Counted from the first letter of the stretch, positions 8,062 to 16,424 are shown. The stretch: DNA of 22,266 nt from an uncultured Bacteroidales bacterium (GCA_900544535.1 UQVH01000031.1:1-22266), one strand, 5' to 3'. Numbers and translations: made by a program. The notes: generated from the sequence alone by a model not told the origin.

Positions 8062-8940
8062 TTACTGGCGGCCTGAAGTGGCTACTTCGCGGTTGATCTT
8101 CGACACGAGGCCCTGAAGTACCTTGCCGGGACCTACTTCGATGAATTCGTCGGCACCGTCGGCGATCATATTCTGAACGCTCTGAGTCCAGCGCACGGGG
8201 GCGGTCAGCTGAGCCACGAGGTTGGCTTTGATCTCAGCGGGGTCTGTGTGGGGCTTGGCATCGACATTCTGGTAGACGGGAACGGCGGGAGTGTGGAATT
8301 CGGTAGCCTCGATGGCTTCGGCGAGTTCGGCGCGGGCCGGTTCCATGCAGGGTGAGTGGAAAGCACCGCCGACCTTGAGACGCATTGCGCGTTTCGCACC
8401 GGCTTCCTTAAGTTTCTCACATGCGGCGTCGATAGCCTCCTCTTCGCCGGAGATCACGATCTGGCCGGGGCAGTTGTAGTTGGCGCAGACAACCACGCCG
8501 GGAATCGAAGCGCAGATTTCTTCAACCTTTTCATCGGGGAGTGCGATTACAGCGGCCATTGTAGAGGGCTTGAGTTCGCAGGCTTTCTGCATGGCACGGG
8601 CACGGGCGGCTACGAGGCGCACACCGTCCTCGAAGCTGAGGGCGCCGGCGGCTACGAGGGCCGAGAATTCGCCGAGCGAGTGGCCGGCAACCATAGCGGG
8701 CTGGAAATCCTCGCCCATGGTCTTGGCAAGAATTACGGAGTGAAGGAAGATAGCGGGCTGGGTCACCTTGGTCTGACGGAGATCTTCGTCAGTGCCTTCG
8801 AACATGAGGTCGGTGATGCGGAAGCCGAGAATTTCGTTGGCTTTCTCGAACATCTCTTTGGCTACTTCATTGTTGTCATAGAGGTCTTTGCCCATTCCTA
8901 CGAACTGAGCGCCCTGACCGGGGAATACGTAAGCTTTCAT
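8062..8940 (-). CDS. fabD: Malonyl-CoA:acyl carrier protein transacylase
   Basis: Transfers malonate from CoA to acyl carrier protein to supply fatty-acid elongation in the cytoplasm. The 292-residue protein has PGQGAQ at 7-12, the substrate-binding TQP at 60-62, the nucleophile Ser88 in GHSLGEFSALVAAG, the catalytic Arg113 in the RARAM segment and the catalytic His195 in GGAFHSP. PVYQNVDA and EVGPGKVLQGL near the C-terminus complete the family pattern. Length is typical (E. coli FabD is about 309). It stands alone, without fabF, fabG or acpP next to it, and has its own promoter facing away from tatA. Confidence 0.97.
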   Translation of the reverse strand: MKAYVFPGQGAQFVGMGKDLYDNNEVAKEMFEKANEILGFRITDLMFEGTDEDLRQTKVTQPAIFLHSVILAKTMGEDFQPAMVAGHSLGEFSALVAAGALSFEDGVRLVAARARAMQKACELKPSTMAAVIALPDEKVEEICASIPGVVVCANYNCPGQIVISGEEEAIDAACEKLKEAGAKRAMRLKVGGAFHSPCMEPARAELAEAIEATEFHTPAVPVYQNVDAKPHTDPAEIKANLVAQLTAPVRWTQSVQNMIADGADEFIEVGPGKVLQGLVSKINREVATSGRQ

Positions 8941-8992
8941 TGAAGTGACGTTAGTTTTAAAATTCTTTTTATGCAGATTTTTGAATCTGATT

Positions 8993-9045
8993 GGTTTTGA
9001 GGTGCAAAGTTACGCTTTTCCCGCTTAAATTAAGGTTCAAAAACC
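8993..9045 (-). promoter_or_regulatory. fabD promoter (-7 TAACTTTG)
   Basis: TAACTTTG on the - strand (9012 down to 9005) matches the Bacteroidetes -7 motif and lies 65 bases upstream of the fabD ATG. The nearest TTTG (9041-9038) is 25 bases away, longer than the usual spacing of about 20, so the -33 box is uncertain. The box is flanked by ggttttga (8993-9000) and tcaaaaacc (9037-9045), an inverted repeat with one extra base. The predicted leader holds a small hairpin, cagatt/aatctg at 8974-8989. Confidence 0.55.
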
Positions 9046-9118
9046 ATTTTTAACACGAAGACGTGCCCGGAAGCTCTGTTTTAAACACTCTCTAAGCTGA
9101 TATGCGGCGAAAATTTTG

Positions 9119-9126
9119 TAACTTTG
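9119..9126 (+). promoter_or_regulatory. tatA operon promoter (-7 TAACTTTG)
   Basis: TAACTTTG at 9119-9126 matches the Bacteroidetes -7 consensus and would start transcription about 14 bases before the tatA ATG at 9147. This position also excludes the longer reading frame that begins upstream at 9102. No clear -33 TTTG is visible 19-21 bases further up. The site faces away from the fabD promoter about 110 bases to the left. Confidence 0.6.
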
Positions 9127-9146
9127 CACAAAACCAATCATCAAAA

Positions 9147-9356
9147 ATGGCACCCTGCATCTTCAACTTCGGCACCGGAGAGATCATAGTGATCCTCGTC
9201 GTGGTGCTCCTGCTTTTCGGCGCCAAGCGTATTCCCGAACTTGCCCGCAGCATGGGCAAAGGCATCAGCCAGTTCAAACAGGGAATGAACGACGCCGTGA
9301 GCGAAATCAAAGACAACACAACTGACAATACCGACAAAACCGCCGACGGAAAGTGA
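9147..9356 (+). CDS. tatA: Sec-independent translocase subunit TatA
   Basis: A 69-residue TatA/E-type subunit that oligomerises in the cytoplasmic membrane to let folded proteins pass. It has a short N-terminus (MAPCIFNFGTGE), one membrane helix (IIVILVVVLLLF), the conserved hinge and amphipathic helix FGAKRIPELARSMGKG, and a polar Thr/Asp-rich tail. I chose ATG 9147 because the upstream in-frame ATG at 9102 lies before the promoter -7 box. There is no separate TatB nearby, so the system appears to be a two-component TatAC type, as in many Bacteroidetes and Gram-positives. It overlaps tatC by 4 bases. Confidence 0.95.
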   Translation: MAPCIFNFGTGEIIVILVVVLLLFGAKRIPELARSMGKGISQFKQGMNDAVSEIKDNTTDNTDKTADGK

Positions 9357-10171
9357 GCGGCGAGATGGGATTCTGGGATCATGCCGAGGCCCTGCGCGGA
9401 GTTTTGCTCCGCATGGCGGCCCTGCTGATCGTGCTTACAGTCGGACTGTTTGCCGCGATGCCCTACATCTTCGATTCGGTGATCCTTGCGCCCTGCCGCG
9501 GGGATTTCGTGCTTTACCGGTGGCTTGACCGGCTGTCGGCCACACCGCTGCTGCCGGGAAACGGCGGTGAGGATTTTGAGGTACAGCTTATCAATATCCG
9601 TCTGGCCTCGCAGTTTTTCATCCATATGTCCACGTCGTTCTGGCTGGCTGTGGTGGTCGCGTTTCCGATGTGCGTCTACCTGTTGTGGGGCTTCGTAGCC
9701 CCCGGTCTCTACGAGGAGGAGAAGCGCGGAGTCCGCGGGGCTTTCCTTGCCGGAAACCTGATGTTTTTCTTAGGTGTGGCCACCGGATATTTCCTCGTGT
9801 TTCCGCTCACGCTGCGCTTCCTCGCCGGATATCAGCTGAGCGAACTGATCCCCAATCAGATTTCTCTGGATTCCTATATGGACAATTTCATGATGCTCAT
9901 TCTCGTGATGGGCATGGTGTTTGAGCTACCGTTGGTTGCATGGCTTTTAGGAAAGGCCGGAGTAGTCAGCCGCGAGCTGTTCGGTCGTTACAGGCGCCAT
10001 GCGGTAGTGGCTCTGCTGGTTGTGGCGGCGGTGATCACCCCGACAGGCGACCCGTTCACGCTCATGGTGGTTTTCCTGCCTCTTTATCTCCTCTGGGAGC
10101 TTTCCGCCCTGACCTTACCTTCAAGAAAAGAAAAAACAGCTTCTGAAACAGAAACGATAAGTAACTTATGA
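9353..10171 (+). CDS. tatC: Sec-independent translocase subunit TatC
   Basis: The multispanning receptor subunit of the twin-arginine translocase, which binds the RR signal peptide in the cytoplasmic membrane. Typical landmarks are FWDHAEALR at the N-terminus, WGFVAPGLYEEEKR after the second helix and ITPTGDPFTLMVVFLPLYLLWELS near the last helices, with about six hydrophobic segments. The frame opens with a GTG at 9353 overlapping the tatA stop (GTGA). An ATG at 9365 (MGFWDH) is an equally plausible start, since family members usually begin right before FW-H. It overlaps mtnN by 4 bases (ATGA), so tatA, tatC and mtnN are coupled. Confidence 0.95.
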   Translation: MSGEMGFWDHAEALRGVLLRMAALLIVLTVGLFAAMPYIFDSVILAPCRGDFVLYRWLDRLSATPLLPGNGGEDFEVQLINIRLASQFFIHMSTSFWLAVVVAFPMCVYLLWGFVAPGLYEEEKRGVRGAFLAGNLMFFLGVATGYFLVFPLTLRFLAGYQLSELIPNQISLDSYMDNFMMLILVMGMVFELPLVAWLLGKAGVVSRELFGRYRRHAVVALLVVAAVITPTGDPFTLMVVFLPLYLLWELSALTLPSRKEKTASETETISNL

Positions 10172-10839
10172 AAATAGGCATTATAGTGGCCATGAGCAAA
10201 GAGCTGGCCATGATCTTACCTCTTCTCTCCGAAAAAACAGTCGAGACCCGCGGTGCCGTCACTCTTCACTGCGGGCGCATAGGCCGGAATGACATTGCCG
10301 TGATGCAGTGCGGCATAGGCAAAGTCAACGCGGCGATCGGTGCGGTCAGCCTGATCGACGTTTTCAACCCCGATCTGGTGATCAATACCGGTGTGGCTGC
10401 CGGAGCGGGCGACGATGTCAGTGTCATGGATATAGTCGTGGCCGACAGTCTCGCACATCACGATTTCTGGTGCATAGGAGAGGAGTGGGGACAGGTTCCC
10501 GGCTGTCCGCGTCTGTTTCCTGCAAAGGTCCCCTCAATCGCCGGTGCCGGTGTGCAGGGTATAAAAACCGGGCTGATAGCTTCCGGAGAGCTTTTCATAA
10601 GCCGCAAGGAGGAGATCGATACCATCCGCTCGCATTTTCCGGAGGTCAAGGCCGTCGACATGGAATCGGCAGCGATCGCCCAGGCCTGCTTTCTGCGCGG
10701 CGTGCCTTTCATGTGCCTGCGTGTGATCAGCGATTCGCCCTGGACCTCACACGACAATTCCCGTCAGTATGAAAACTTCTGGGAAGAGGCTCCGCAGAAA
10801 TCGTTTGCGGCAGTCAGTGAAATTCTTTCATCACTCTGA
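10168..10839 (+). CDS. mtnN: 5'-methylthioadenosine/S-adenosylhomocysteine nucleosidase
   Basis: Hydrolyses S-adenosylhomocysteine to adenine and S-ribosylhomocysteine (and methylthioadenosine to adenine and methylthioribose) in the cytoplasm. The 223-residue protein has the expected active-site residues: Glu12 in AMSKELAMI, Met165-Glu166 in VDMESAAIAQ that hold the ribose, and Asp189 in VISDSPW as the catalytic acid. The ligand-binding NTGVAAGAG segment is at 73-81. The next gene is luxS, which uses its product, so the pair makes one continuous pathway in one operon. The start overlaps the tatC stop (ATGA). Confidence 0.96.
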   Translation: MKIGIIVAMSKELAMILPLLSEKTVETRGAVTLHCGRIGRNDIAVMQCGIGKVNAAIGAVSLIDVFNPDLVINTGVAAGAGDDVSVMDIVVADSLAHHDFWCIGEEWGQVPGCPRLFPAKVPSIAGAGVQGIKTGLIASGELFISRKEEIDTIRSHFPEVKAVDMESAAIAQACFLRGVPFMCLRVISDSPWTSHDNSRQYENFWEEAPQKSFAAVSEILSSL

Positions 10840-10856
10840 TTTTTCATCATCCTTTT

Positions 10857-11339
10857 ATGGAAAAGATTGCAAGTTTTACGATAGACCATGAGCGTCTGCT
10901 GCGCGGCATCTATGTGTCGCGTCGCGACGTCACTCCCTCAGGTGACATACTCACCACCTTCGACATACGCATGACCGAGCCGAACCGCGAGGAGGCTCTC
11001 ACACCCAAGGCACTTCACGCGATGGAACATCTTGCCGCCACATTTCTGCGCAATCATCCGCAGTGGAAGGACCGTGTGGTCTACTGGGGGCCTATGGGAT
11101 GCTGTACCGGCAATTATCTGATTCTTCAGGGAGAACTCGATTCGGCCGACATCGTGGATCTGATCCGCGAGACGATGGAGTTTGTCGCCGGATTTGACGG
11201 AGAAGTCCCCGGCGCTACTCCGAAAGACTGCGGCAACTGGTCGTTTATGGATCTTGATGCCGCCCGCAACGCCGCCCGGCGCTATCTGAGCGAAGTGATC
11301 TACTGTCTGAAACCCGAAAACCTTGTCTATCCCCGGTGA
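10857..11339 (+). CDS. luxS: S-ribosylhomocysteine lyase (LuxS)
   Basis: Cleaves S-ribosylhomocysteine to homocysteine and DPD, the precursor of autoinducer-2. It belongs to the activated methyl cycle and is a cytoplasmic metal-dependent homodimer. The 160-residue protein has the metal ligands His54 and His58 in HAMEH (with the catalytic Glu57) and Cys125 in ATPKDCGNW. The catalytic Cys82 lies in PMGCCTGNY, where the following Cys83 replaces the usual polar residue. LRGIYVSRRD and FDIRMTEPN fit the family N-terminus. It follows mtnN after 17 bases, and its stop shares a base with the next gene's ATG. Confidence 0.97.
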   Translation: MEKIASFTIDHERLLRGIYVSRRDVTPSGDILTTFDIRMTEPNREEALTPKALHAMEHLAATFLRNHPQWKDRVVYWGPMGCCTGNYLILQGELDSADIVDLIRETMEFVAGFDGEVPGATPKDCGNWSFMDLDAARNAARRYLSEVIYCLKPENLVYPR

Positions 11340-12019
11340 TGAAAGATCTGAAGGGAATCAAAGGTAAATACTATATTGCCCGTCTGATCGAGGAGGGCGA
11401 GCACGAGCATCAGGATTTCAAGTTCGCGATCTCCGACGCACGCAAGATTGCCCGCAGCATCTCGGCTTTCGCCAACCGCGACGGCGGCCGGCTGCTTGTC
11501 GGTGTCAAGGACAACGGAGCTGTGGCCGGAGTGCGCAACGAGGAAGATATTTTCGTCATCGAGCAGGCGGCCGAGATGTATTGCCGTCCCCCGCAGGAAA
11601 TCCGTGTCACTGCATTCAAGGCGGAGGATGAGAAGACAGTGCTGCGCATCGAGATCGACCGCGCGCAACGCCGTCCGGTCACGGTATTGGAGGCCGACGG
11701 ATCGCGTCGTGCCTACTATCGCGTCAAGGATGAGAACATAGCCGTGACGCCGCTTATGGCTCGTGCCTGGGAGGCCGCTGCGACCGAAACTGACGGTGTG
11801 CTCATTGCTCTGAGCGAGTCGGAAAGCCGCCTGACCGAAATGCTTGCCGAAGGTCCGGTCAGTCTTGAGGAATTCATGCTTTCGGCAAAGGTGTCGCGTT
11901 CGACGGCTGAGGACATCGTGGTGCGCCTCCACACGATGGATCTTCTCGATTTCGTCTACAACGGCAAAACTTTTCTCCTGTCGCGCCGCCCCGATGAGAC
12001 AGAAGAGATATCCTCTTGA
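11339..12019 (+). CDS. AlbA_2 (Schlafen-type) DNA-binding-domain protein
   Basis: A 226-residue protein with an AlbA_2 domain at about 15-125, shown by EHEHQDFKFAISDARKIARS (22-41), AFANRDGGRLLVGVKDNG (about 44-61) and the later YYRVKDEN. This fold is found in putative transcriptional regulators and Schlafen-like proteins. The C-terminal 70 residues look helical with a winged-helix-like stretch (PVSLEEFMLSAKVSRSTAEDIVVRLHTMDLL). I placed the start at ATG 11339, which shares one base with the luxS stop (TGATG); a GTG at 11336 would add one residue. It is the last gene of the tatA-tatC-mtnN-luxS operon. Its function is not known; a nucleic-acid-binding role is inferred from the fold. Confidence 0.85.
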   Translation: MKDLKGIKGKYYIARLIEEGEHEHQDFKFAISDARKIARSISAFANRDGGRLLVGVKDNGAVAGVRNEEDIFVIEQAAEMYCRPPQEIRVTAFKAEDEKTVLRIEIDRAQRRPVTVLEADGSRRAYYRVKDENIAVTPLMARAWEAAATETDGVLIALSESESRLTEMLAEGPVSLEEFMLSAKVSRSTAEDIVVRLHTMDLLDFVYNGKTFLLSRRPDETEEISS

Positions 12020-12040
12020 CATTGCAAAGATAATACATAA

Positions 12041-12084
12041 AAACGCCCGTCTGCTGCGATAATGCGGAGACGGGCGTTTTTTTA
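12041..12084. terminator. Bidirectional terminator between the luxS operon and pgi
   Basis: A perfect 10-bp stem, acgcccgtct (12043-12052) with agacgggcgt (12068-12077), has a 15-base loop. A run of T follows on the + strand (12078-12083) and a run of A precedes it (12039-12043), giving a T-run on the - strand as well. It can therefore end both the rightward tatA-to-AlbA_2 operon and the leftward lysS-gpsA-pgi operon. Confidence 0.92.
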
Positions 12085-12111
12085 TTATGTCCCTACAAGG
12101 ATTTATATCCT

Positions 12112-13458
12112 TTATTCGGCAAGACGGGCTTTGATGGCCTCGGTTTCTTTTTCGTAGCCGGGTTTGGCGAGCAGGGCGAACATATTGCGCTTGTATGCTT
12201 CGACACCGGGCTGGTTGAAGGGGTTAATGCCGAGGATGTAGCCGCTGATGCCGCAGGCCTTTTCGAAGAAATAGATGAGCTGGCCGAGGTATTTCTCTTC
12301 GAGAGCCGGGATGGTCACGAGGATGTTGGGTACACCGCCGTCAACGTGTGCGAGACGGGTGCCGAGTTCGGCCATCTTGTTGACTTCGTCGACGTGCTTG
12401 CCGGCGATATAGTTGAGACCGTCGAGGTTTGCCTCGTCAGAGGGGATCAGCTTTTCGTGCTTGGTCTCACCGACAGAGATGACGGTTTCGAAGATGGTGC
12501 GTTCGCCTTCCTGAATCCACTGGCCCATCGAGTGGAGGTCGGTGGAGTTGTCGACATCGGCGGGGAAAATGCCTACATGGTCCTTGCCTTCGCTTTCGCC
12601 GTAGAGCTGTTTCCACCATTCGCCGAAGAAGTGGAGTTTGGGATTGTAGTTTACGAGGATCTCGGTCTTCTTGCCGGCCTGATAGAGGGCGTTGCGGGTT
12701 TCGGCGTAAAGATATGCGGGGTTGGCAGCGTCGGCTGAGTTGGTCATCTTTTCCATCTCTGCGGCACCGTCGATGAGGGCGCGGATGTCGAAGCCTGCGA
12801 CGGCGATCGGAAGCAGACCCACGGGAGTGAGCACCGAGTAGCGGCCGCCTACGTTGTCGGCGATGACGAATGTCTTGTAGCCTTCTTCGGTTGCGAGACG
12901 GCGGAGGGCGCCGCGCTGTGCGTCGGTGATGGCTACGATGCGCTTGCGGGCTTCTTCAATGCCGAGCTGGCGTTCGAGCTGCTCTTTGAGGAGACGGAAA
13001 GCGATTGCGGGTTCGGTGGTGGTACCGCTCTTGGAGATTACGATGATGCCGAAGCGTTTGTCTTTAAGATAGTCCTGAAGCTCATAGAGATAGTCTTCGC
13101 CGATGTTCTGGCCTGCGAAAAGCACTTTGGGATTGCCCTGTACGGCGGGACGATAAGCTGCGAAGCTGTCGCTGAGAGCCTCGATCACGGCTTTTGCACC
13201 GAGATATGAGCCGCCGATGCCGATTGCAACCACTGTGTCGCAGTCGCGGCGCAGAGATTCTGCGGTAGCGATGATGTCGTCAAGAAGAGCGTCGGTTGTC
13301 TCTGTGGGGAGGTTCACCCAGCCGAGGAAGTCGCTTCCGGCGCCTGTTCCGTTCAAAACTTTGTCGAGTCCGGCAGCAGCTGTCGCATCGAGCTTATTGA
13401 TCTCATCCCGGCTGACTGTGCCGAGGACATCTTTGATGTCAACATGTAAGGTCTTCAT
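12112..13458 (-). CDS. pgi: Glucose-6-phosphate isomerase
   Basis: Interconverts glucose-6-phosphate and fructose-6-phosphate in the cytoplasm. The 448-residue sequence has the phosphate-binding ISKSGTTTEP (141-150), the signature NVGGRYSVLTPVGLLP (202-217), the catalytic Glu288 in WWKQLYGESEGK, His309 in STDLHSMGQ and Lys423 in FNQPGVEAYKRNMF. Length matches the short bacterial form rather than the roughly 550-residue E. coli type. It follows gpsA after 34 bases and shares the bidirectional terminator at its 3' end. Confidence 0.97.
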   Translation of the reverse strand: MKTLHVDIKDVLGTVSRDEINKLDATAAAGLDKVLNGTGAGSDFLGWVNLPTETTDALLDDIIATAESLRRDCDTVVAIGIGGSYLGAKAVIEALSDSFAAYRPAVQGNPKVLFAGQNIGEDYLYELQDYLKDKRFGIIVISKSGTTTEPAIAFRLLKEQLERQLGIEEARKRIVAITDAQRGALRRLATEEGYKTFVIADNVGGRYSVLTPVGLLPIAVAGFDIRALIDGAAEMEKMTNSADAANPAYLYAETRNALYQAGKKTEILVNYNPKLHFFGEWWKQLYGESEGKDHVGIFPADVDNSTDLHSMGQWIQEGERTIFETVISVGETKHEKLIPSDEANLDGLNYIAGKHVDEVNKMAELGTRLAHVDGGVPNILVTIPALEEKYLGQLIYFFEKACGISGYILGINPFNQPGVEAYKRNMFALLAKPGYEKETEAIKARLAE

Positions 13459-13492
13459 GCTATTTTAATTTAAAATTTGATTATTCATTTTT

Positions 13493-14485
13493 TCATATAA
13501 ACCACTTGCCGAGGGAGCGGATCGAGCGCTCGGCGTTGGCATGGCGGTAGAGGATGTCGTATACAGCATCAAGGATCGGCATCTCTACGCCGTAACGTTT
13601 GTTGATCTCCTTGATGCACTTGGTACCGTAGTAACCTTCGGCTGTCTGCTCCATCTCCATGCGGGCGGTGGATACAGAGTAGCCTTTGCCGATGATCGAC
13701 CCGAAGTTGTGGTTGCGCGAGAAGCGCGAGTAGGCCGTAACCAGCAGGTCGCCTAAGTAGACGGAGTCGCAGATGCAGCGCGGGCGCGGGCAGACTTCGT
13801 CGACGAAGCGCTCCATCTCGCGGATGGCGTTGCTGACGAGCATGGCAAGGAAGTTGTCGCCTCCCTTCATGCCGTGGACAATTCCGGCCGCGATCGAGTA
13901 GACGTTTTTCAGAACGGCGGCATACTCGATGCCTTCAACGTCGCTCGACGGGATAGTGCGGGTGTTGGGTGATGCCAGCCGTGTGCCGAAAAGCTCGGCG
14001 TTGGCTACATTGTGACACCCGACAGTCAGAAAACTCGGACGGTCAAGAGCCACTTCCTCCGCGTGGCAGGGTCCGGCCACAACCAGAACATGTTCGGGTG
14101 TGACTCCGAAGTTGTGGATGACGAAATCGGAGATGATCTCATTGTCACCGGGTACTATACCTTTAACAGCCGAGACAACATATTTGTCAGAAATGTCGAC
14201 GGATATTTTTTTGATATGCGTCTTGAAGTATGGCGAAGGCATCACCATCAGCAGGGTGTCGGCTTCGGAGCATACACGGTTTATGTCGCTTGAAAATTCG
14301 ATGCGTGAGACGTCGAACTGGACATCGGTGAGGTAGGCGGGATTATGGCCGAGTTTTTTGAAATCGTCGATACGGTCATCGCGCCGCATATACCAGAGTA
14401 TGGAGTCACAGTTGCGCAGGAGGAGTTTGGCGAGGGCTGTGGCCCAGCTTCCGCCTCCCATCACTGCTATTTTGTCGAATGCCAT
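13493..14485 (-). CDS. gpsA: NAD(P)-dependent glycerol-3-phosphate dehydrogenase
   Basis: Reduces dihydroxyacetone phosphate to sn-glycerol-3-phosphate, the backbone for phospholipids, in the cytoplasm. The 330-residue protein opens with the Rossmann motif IAVMGGGSWATALAK (6-20). It has the conserved SAVKGI (105-110, Lys108), AGPCHAEEV (137-145) and the catalytic Lys193 in AAVLKNVYSIAAG. ATG 14485 was chosen because the longer frame would begin with TTG at 14518 and add 11 residues not expected for the family. It lies 39 bases after the lysS stop and 34 bases before pgi, so lysS-gpsA-pgi reads as one operon. Confidence 0.95.
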   Translation of the reverse strand: MAFDKIAVMGGGSWATALAKLLLRNCDSILWYMRRDDRIDDFKKLGHNPAYLTDVQFDVSRIEFSSDINRVCSEADTLLMVMPSPYFKTHIKKISVDISDKYVVSAVKGIVPGDNEIISDFVIHNFGVTPEHVLVVAGPCHAEEVALDRPSFLTVGCHNVANAELFGTRLASPNTRTIPSSDVEGIEYAAVLKNVYSIAAGIVHGMKGGDNFLAMLVSNAIREMERFVDEVCPRPRCICDSVYLGDLLVTAYSRFSRNHNFGSIIGKGYSVSTARMEMEQTAEGYYGTKCIKEINKRYGVEMPILDAVYDILYRHANAERSIRSLGKWFI

Positions 14486-14524
14486 TAGATTATGCGCGAA
14501 ATGATTGTTGTTGGGCAATCGGGG

Positions 14525-16270
14525 TTATTCCCCGCCCGTTGTCGATGCTGCGGATGCAATCCATTCACCGACTTCATCGACAGCGGGCGCCTTGAAGCCG
14601 AGCTTGAATTTCTTGTTTATGCCGCAGAGTTCCTGATGGAGCTTGCCGGCGCTCTGGGTGCCGAGCTGCTCGACGGTGTTGACTCCGGCTTTGTAGAGCG
14701 GGGCCACCCATTCGGCGGCAACGCCGAGCGCGGTGAATGCTTCTTCCTTGTCGCGGCGCTGCACCTTTTCGGGGCGCATCTGGGGGAAGAAGAGCACTTC
14801 CTGGATGGTGCTCTGACCGGTCATGAGCATCACAAGACGGTCGATACCCATGCCCATGCCCGATGTGGGGGGCATGCCATATTCGAGCGAGCGCACGAAA
14901 TCCTGGTCGATGATCATGGCCTCGTCGTCACCCTTGTCGGCGAGCTTCATCTGCTCGACGAAGCGCTCGTACTGGTCGATCGGGTCGTTAAGCTCGGAGT
15001 AGGCGTTGGCCAGCTCCTTGCCGTTGACCATAAGTTCGAAGCGTTCGGTGAGTTCGGGATTGTCGCGGTGCTTTTTGGTCAGAGGCGACATTTCAATCGG
15101 GTAGTCGATGATGAACGTCGGCTGGATATAGCTTCCCTCGCACTTTTCGCCGAAGATTTCGTCGATGAGCTTGCCTTTGCCCATTGTCTCGTCGACTTCG
15201 ATGCCGAGCGAGGTGGCAGCCTCGCGGAGCTGTTCTTCAGTCATGCCGGTGATGTCGATGCCGGTGTGCTCCTTGATGGCGTCGGTCATTGTGACGCGGC
15301 GGTAGGGGGCCTTGAAGTTTATGATGTTGTCGCCGATCTTGACCTCTGTGGTGCCGTTGACTTCGAGGCAGATGGTCTCGACGAGTTTTTCGGTGAATTC
15401 CATCATCCAGTTGTAGTCCTTGTAGGCCACATAGATCTCCATGCAGGTAAATTCCGGATTGTGGGTGCGGTCCATGCCCTCGTTGCGGAAGTTCTTGCCG
15501 ATCTCGTAGACTCCGTCAAAGCCGCCGACGATGAGGCGCTTGAGATAAAGCTCTGTGGCGATGCGCATGTAAAGCTCTATGTTGAGGGAGTTGTGGTGAG
15601 TGATGAAGGGCCGGGCGCTCGCTCCGCCTGCGATCGACTGGAGGATCGGGGTCTCGACTTCCATGTAGCCGTGGTCATTGAAGAACTTGCGCATGGAGTT
15701 GAGCACCTTGGTGCGCTTGATGAAGATGTCTTTGACGCCGTCGTTGACAATAAGGTCTACGTAGCGGCGGCGGTAGCGGAGTTCGGGATCGTCGAAAGCG
15801 TCGTAGGTCACACCGTCCTTCACCTTCACGATCGGGAGCGGACGGATGGACTTTCCGAGGACGGAGAGTTCCTGTGCATGGACTGAGATTTCGCCTGTCT
15901 GAGTGCGGAACACGTAGCCTTTGATGCCTACGAAATCGCCGATGTCAAGGAGCTTTTTGAAGACTACATTGTAAAGATCCTTGTCTTCTCCGGGGCAGAT
16001 TTCGTCGCGGTTGACATAGACCTGAATGCGGCCTTTCGAGTCCTGAAGTTCGAGAAAAGAGGCTTTACCCATGATACGGCGCCCCATGATACGGCCTGCG
16101 ACAGCCACCTCGCGGCGCGGTGCATCGTCGGCAAAAGTTTCCTTAATTTCGTCGGAATAGCCGCTGACGGGAAATTCTGCGGCGGGGAAGGGGTCTATGC
16201 CGCGTCGGCGCATTTCGTCAAGGCTGCCTCGACGTACGATCTCTTGTTCACTGAGTTCAAGGACATTCAT
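14525..16270 (-). CDS. lysS: Lysyl-tRNA synthetase, class II, with C-terminal extension
   Basis: Charges tRNA-Lys. The N-terminal OB-fold anticodon-binding domain covers about 50-150 (VAGRIMGRRIMGKASFLELQD). The class II catalytic core follows, with motif 2 KNFRNEGMDRTHNPEFTCME and motif 3 GMGMGIDRLVMLMTGQ. Most bacterial LysRS end just after FFPQMRP. This one continues for about 77 residues (roughly 505-581), in a segment that reads as a helix-hairpin-helix-like unit (GVAAEWVAPLYKAGVNTVEQLG, then HQELCGINKKFKLGF). I recall this tail from other Bacteroidetes LysRS, but its job is not known to me. The gene starts at ATG 16270 and heads an operon with gpsA and pgi. Confidence 0.96.
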   Translation of the reverse strand: MNVLELSEQEIVRRGSLDEMRRRGIDPFPAAEFPVSGYSDEIKETFADDAPRREVAVAGRIMGRRIMGKASFLELQDSKGRIQVYVNRDEICPGEDKDLYNVVFKKLLDIGDFVGIKGYVFRTQTGEISVHAQELSVLGKSIRPLPIVKVKDGVTYDAFDDPELRYRRRYVDLIVNDGVKDIFIKRTKVLNSMRKFFNDHGYMEVETPILQSIAGGASARPFITHHNSLNIELYMRIATELYLKRLIVGGFDGVYEIGKNFRNEGMDRTHNPEFTCMEIYVAYKDYNWMMEFTEKLVETICLEVNGTTEVKIGDNIINFKAPYRRVTMTDAIKEHTGIDITGMTEEQLREAATSLGIEVDETMGKGKLIDEIFGEKCEGSYIQPTFIIDYPIEMSPLTKKHRDNPELTERFELMVNGKELANAYSELNDPIDQYERFVEQMKLADKGDDEAMIIDQDFVRSLEYGMPPTSGMGMGIDRLVMLMTGQSTIQEVLFFPQMRPEKVQRRDKEEAFTALGVAAEWVAPLYKAGVNTVEQLGTQSAGKLHQELCGINKKFKLGFKAPAVDEVGEWIASAASTTGGE

Positions 16271-16424
16271 ATATTGATGATATTTTATTTTACTATATTA
16301 TGACTATATAATATAAGGTGTAAATTCAGAGCAACTCCCCTACAATCGGGAGGTAAATAATTGCAAAATTACAGATTTTTTCTCCTATGCCCAACAAAAT
16401 AGGCTCCAAAACCTGAAGCCTATT
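16271..16424 (-). promoter_or_regulatory. lysS promoter and leader
   Basis: TAATTTTG on the - strand (16371 down to 16364) fits the -7 consensus, and TTG (16394-16392), 20 bases upstream, can serve as the -33 box. This gives a leader of about 90 bases with a small hairpin (ctccc 16335-16339 with gggag 16348-16352) and an AT-rich stretch before the ATG. Just upstream of the -33 box lies an 8-bp perfect inverted repeat, aataggct (16398-16405) and agcctatt (16417-16424), which could be an operator or a degenerate terminator of the upstream operon. Confidence 0.6.

Noticed and set aside
9102..9146. Longer start for tatA
   Set aside because: The extra 15 codons overlap the TAACTTTG promoter box and precede the conserved TatA N-terminus.
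14492..15886. 464-residue open frame on the + strand
   Set aside because: It is antisense to lysS, which has clear class II synthetase motifs; the translation is Val/Asp/His-rich with no family pattern.
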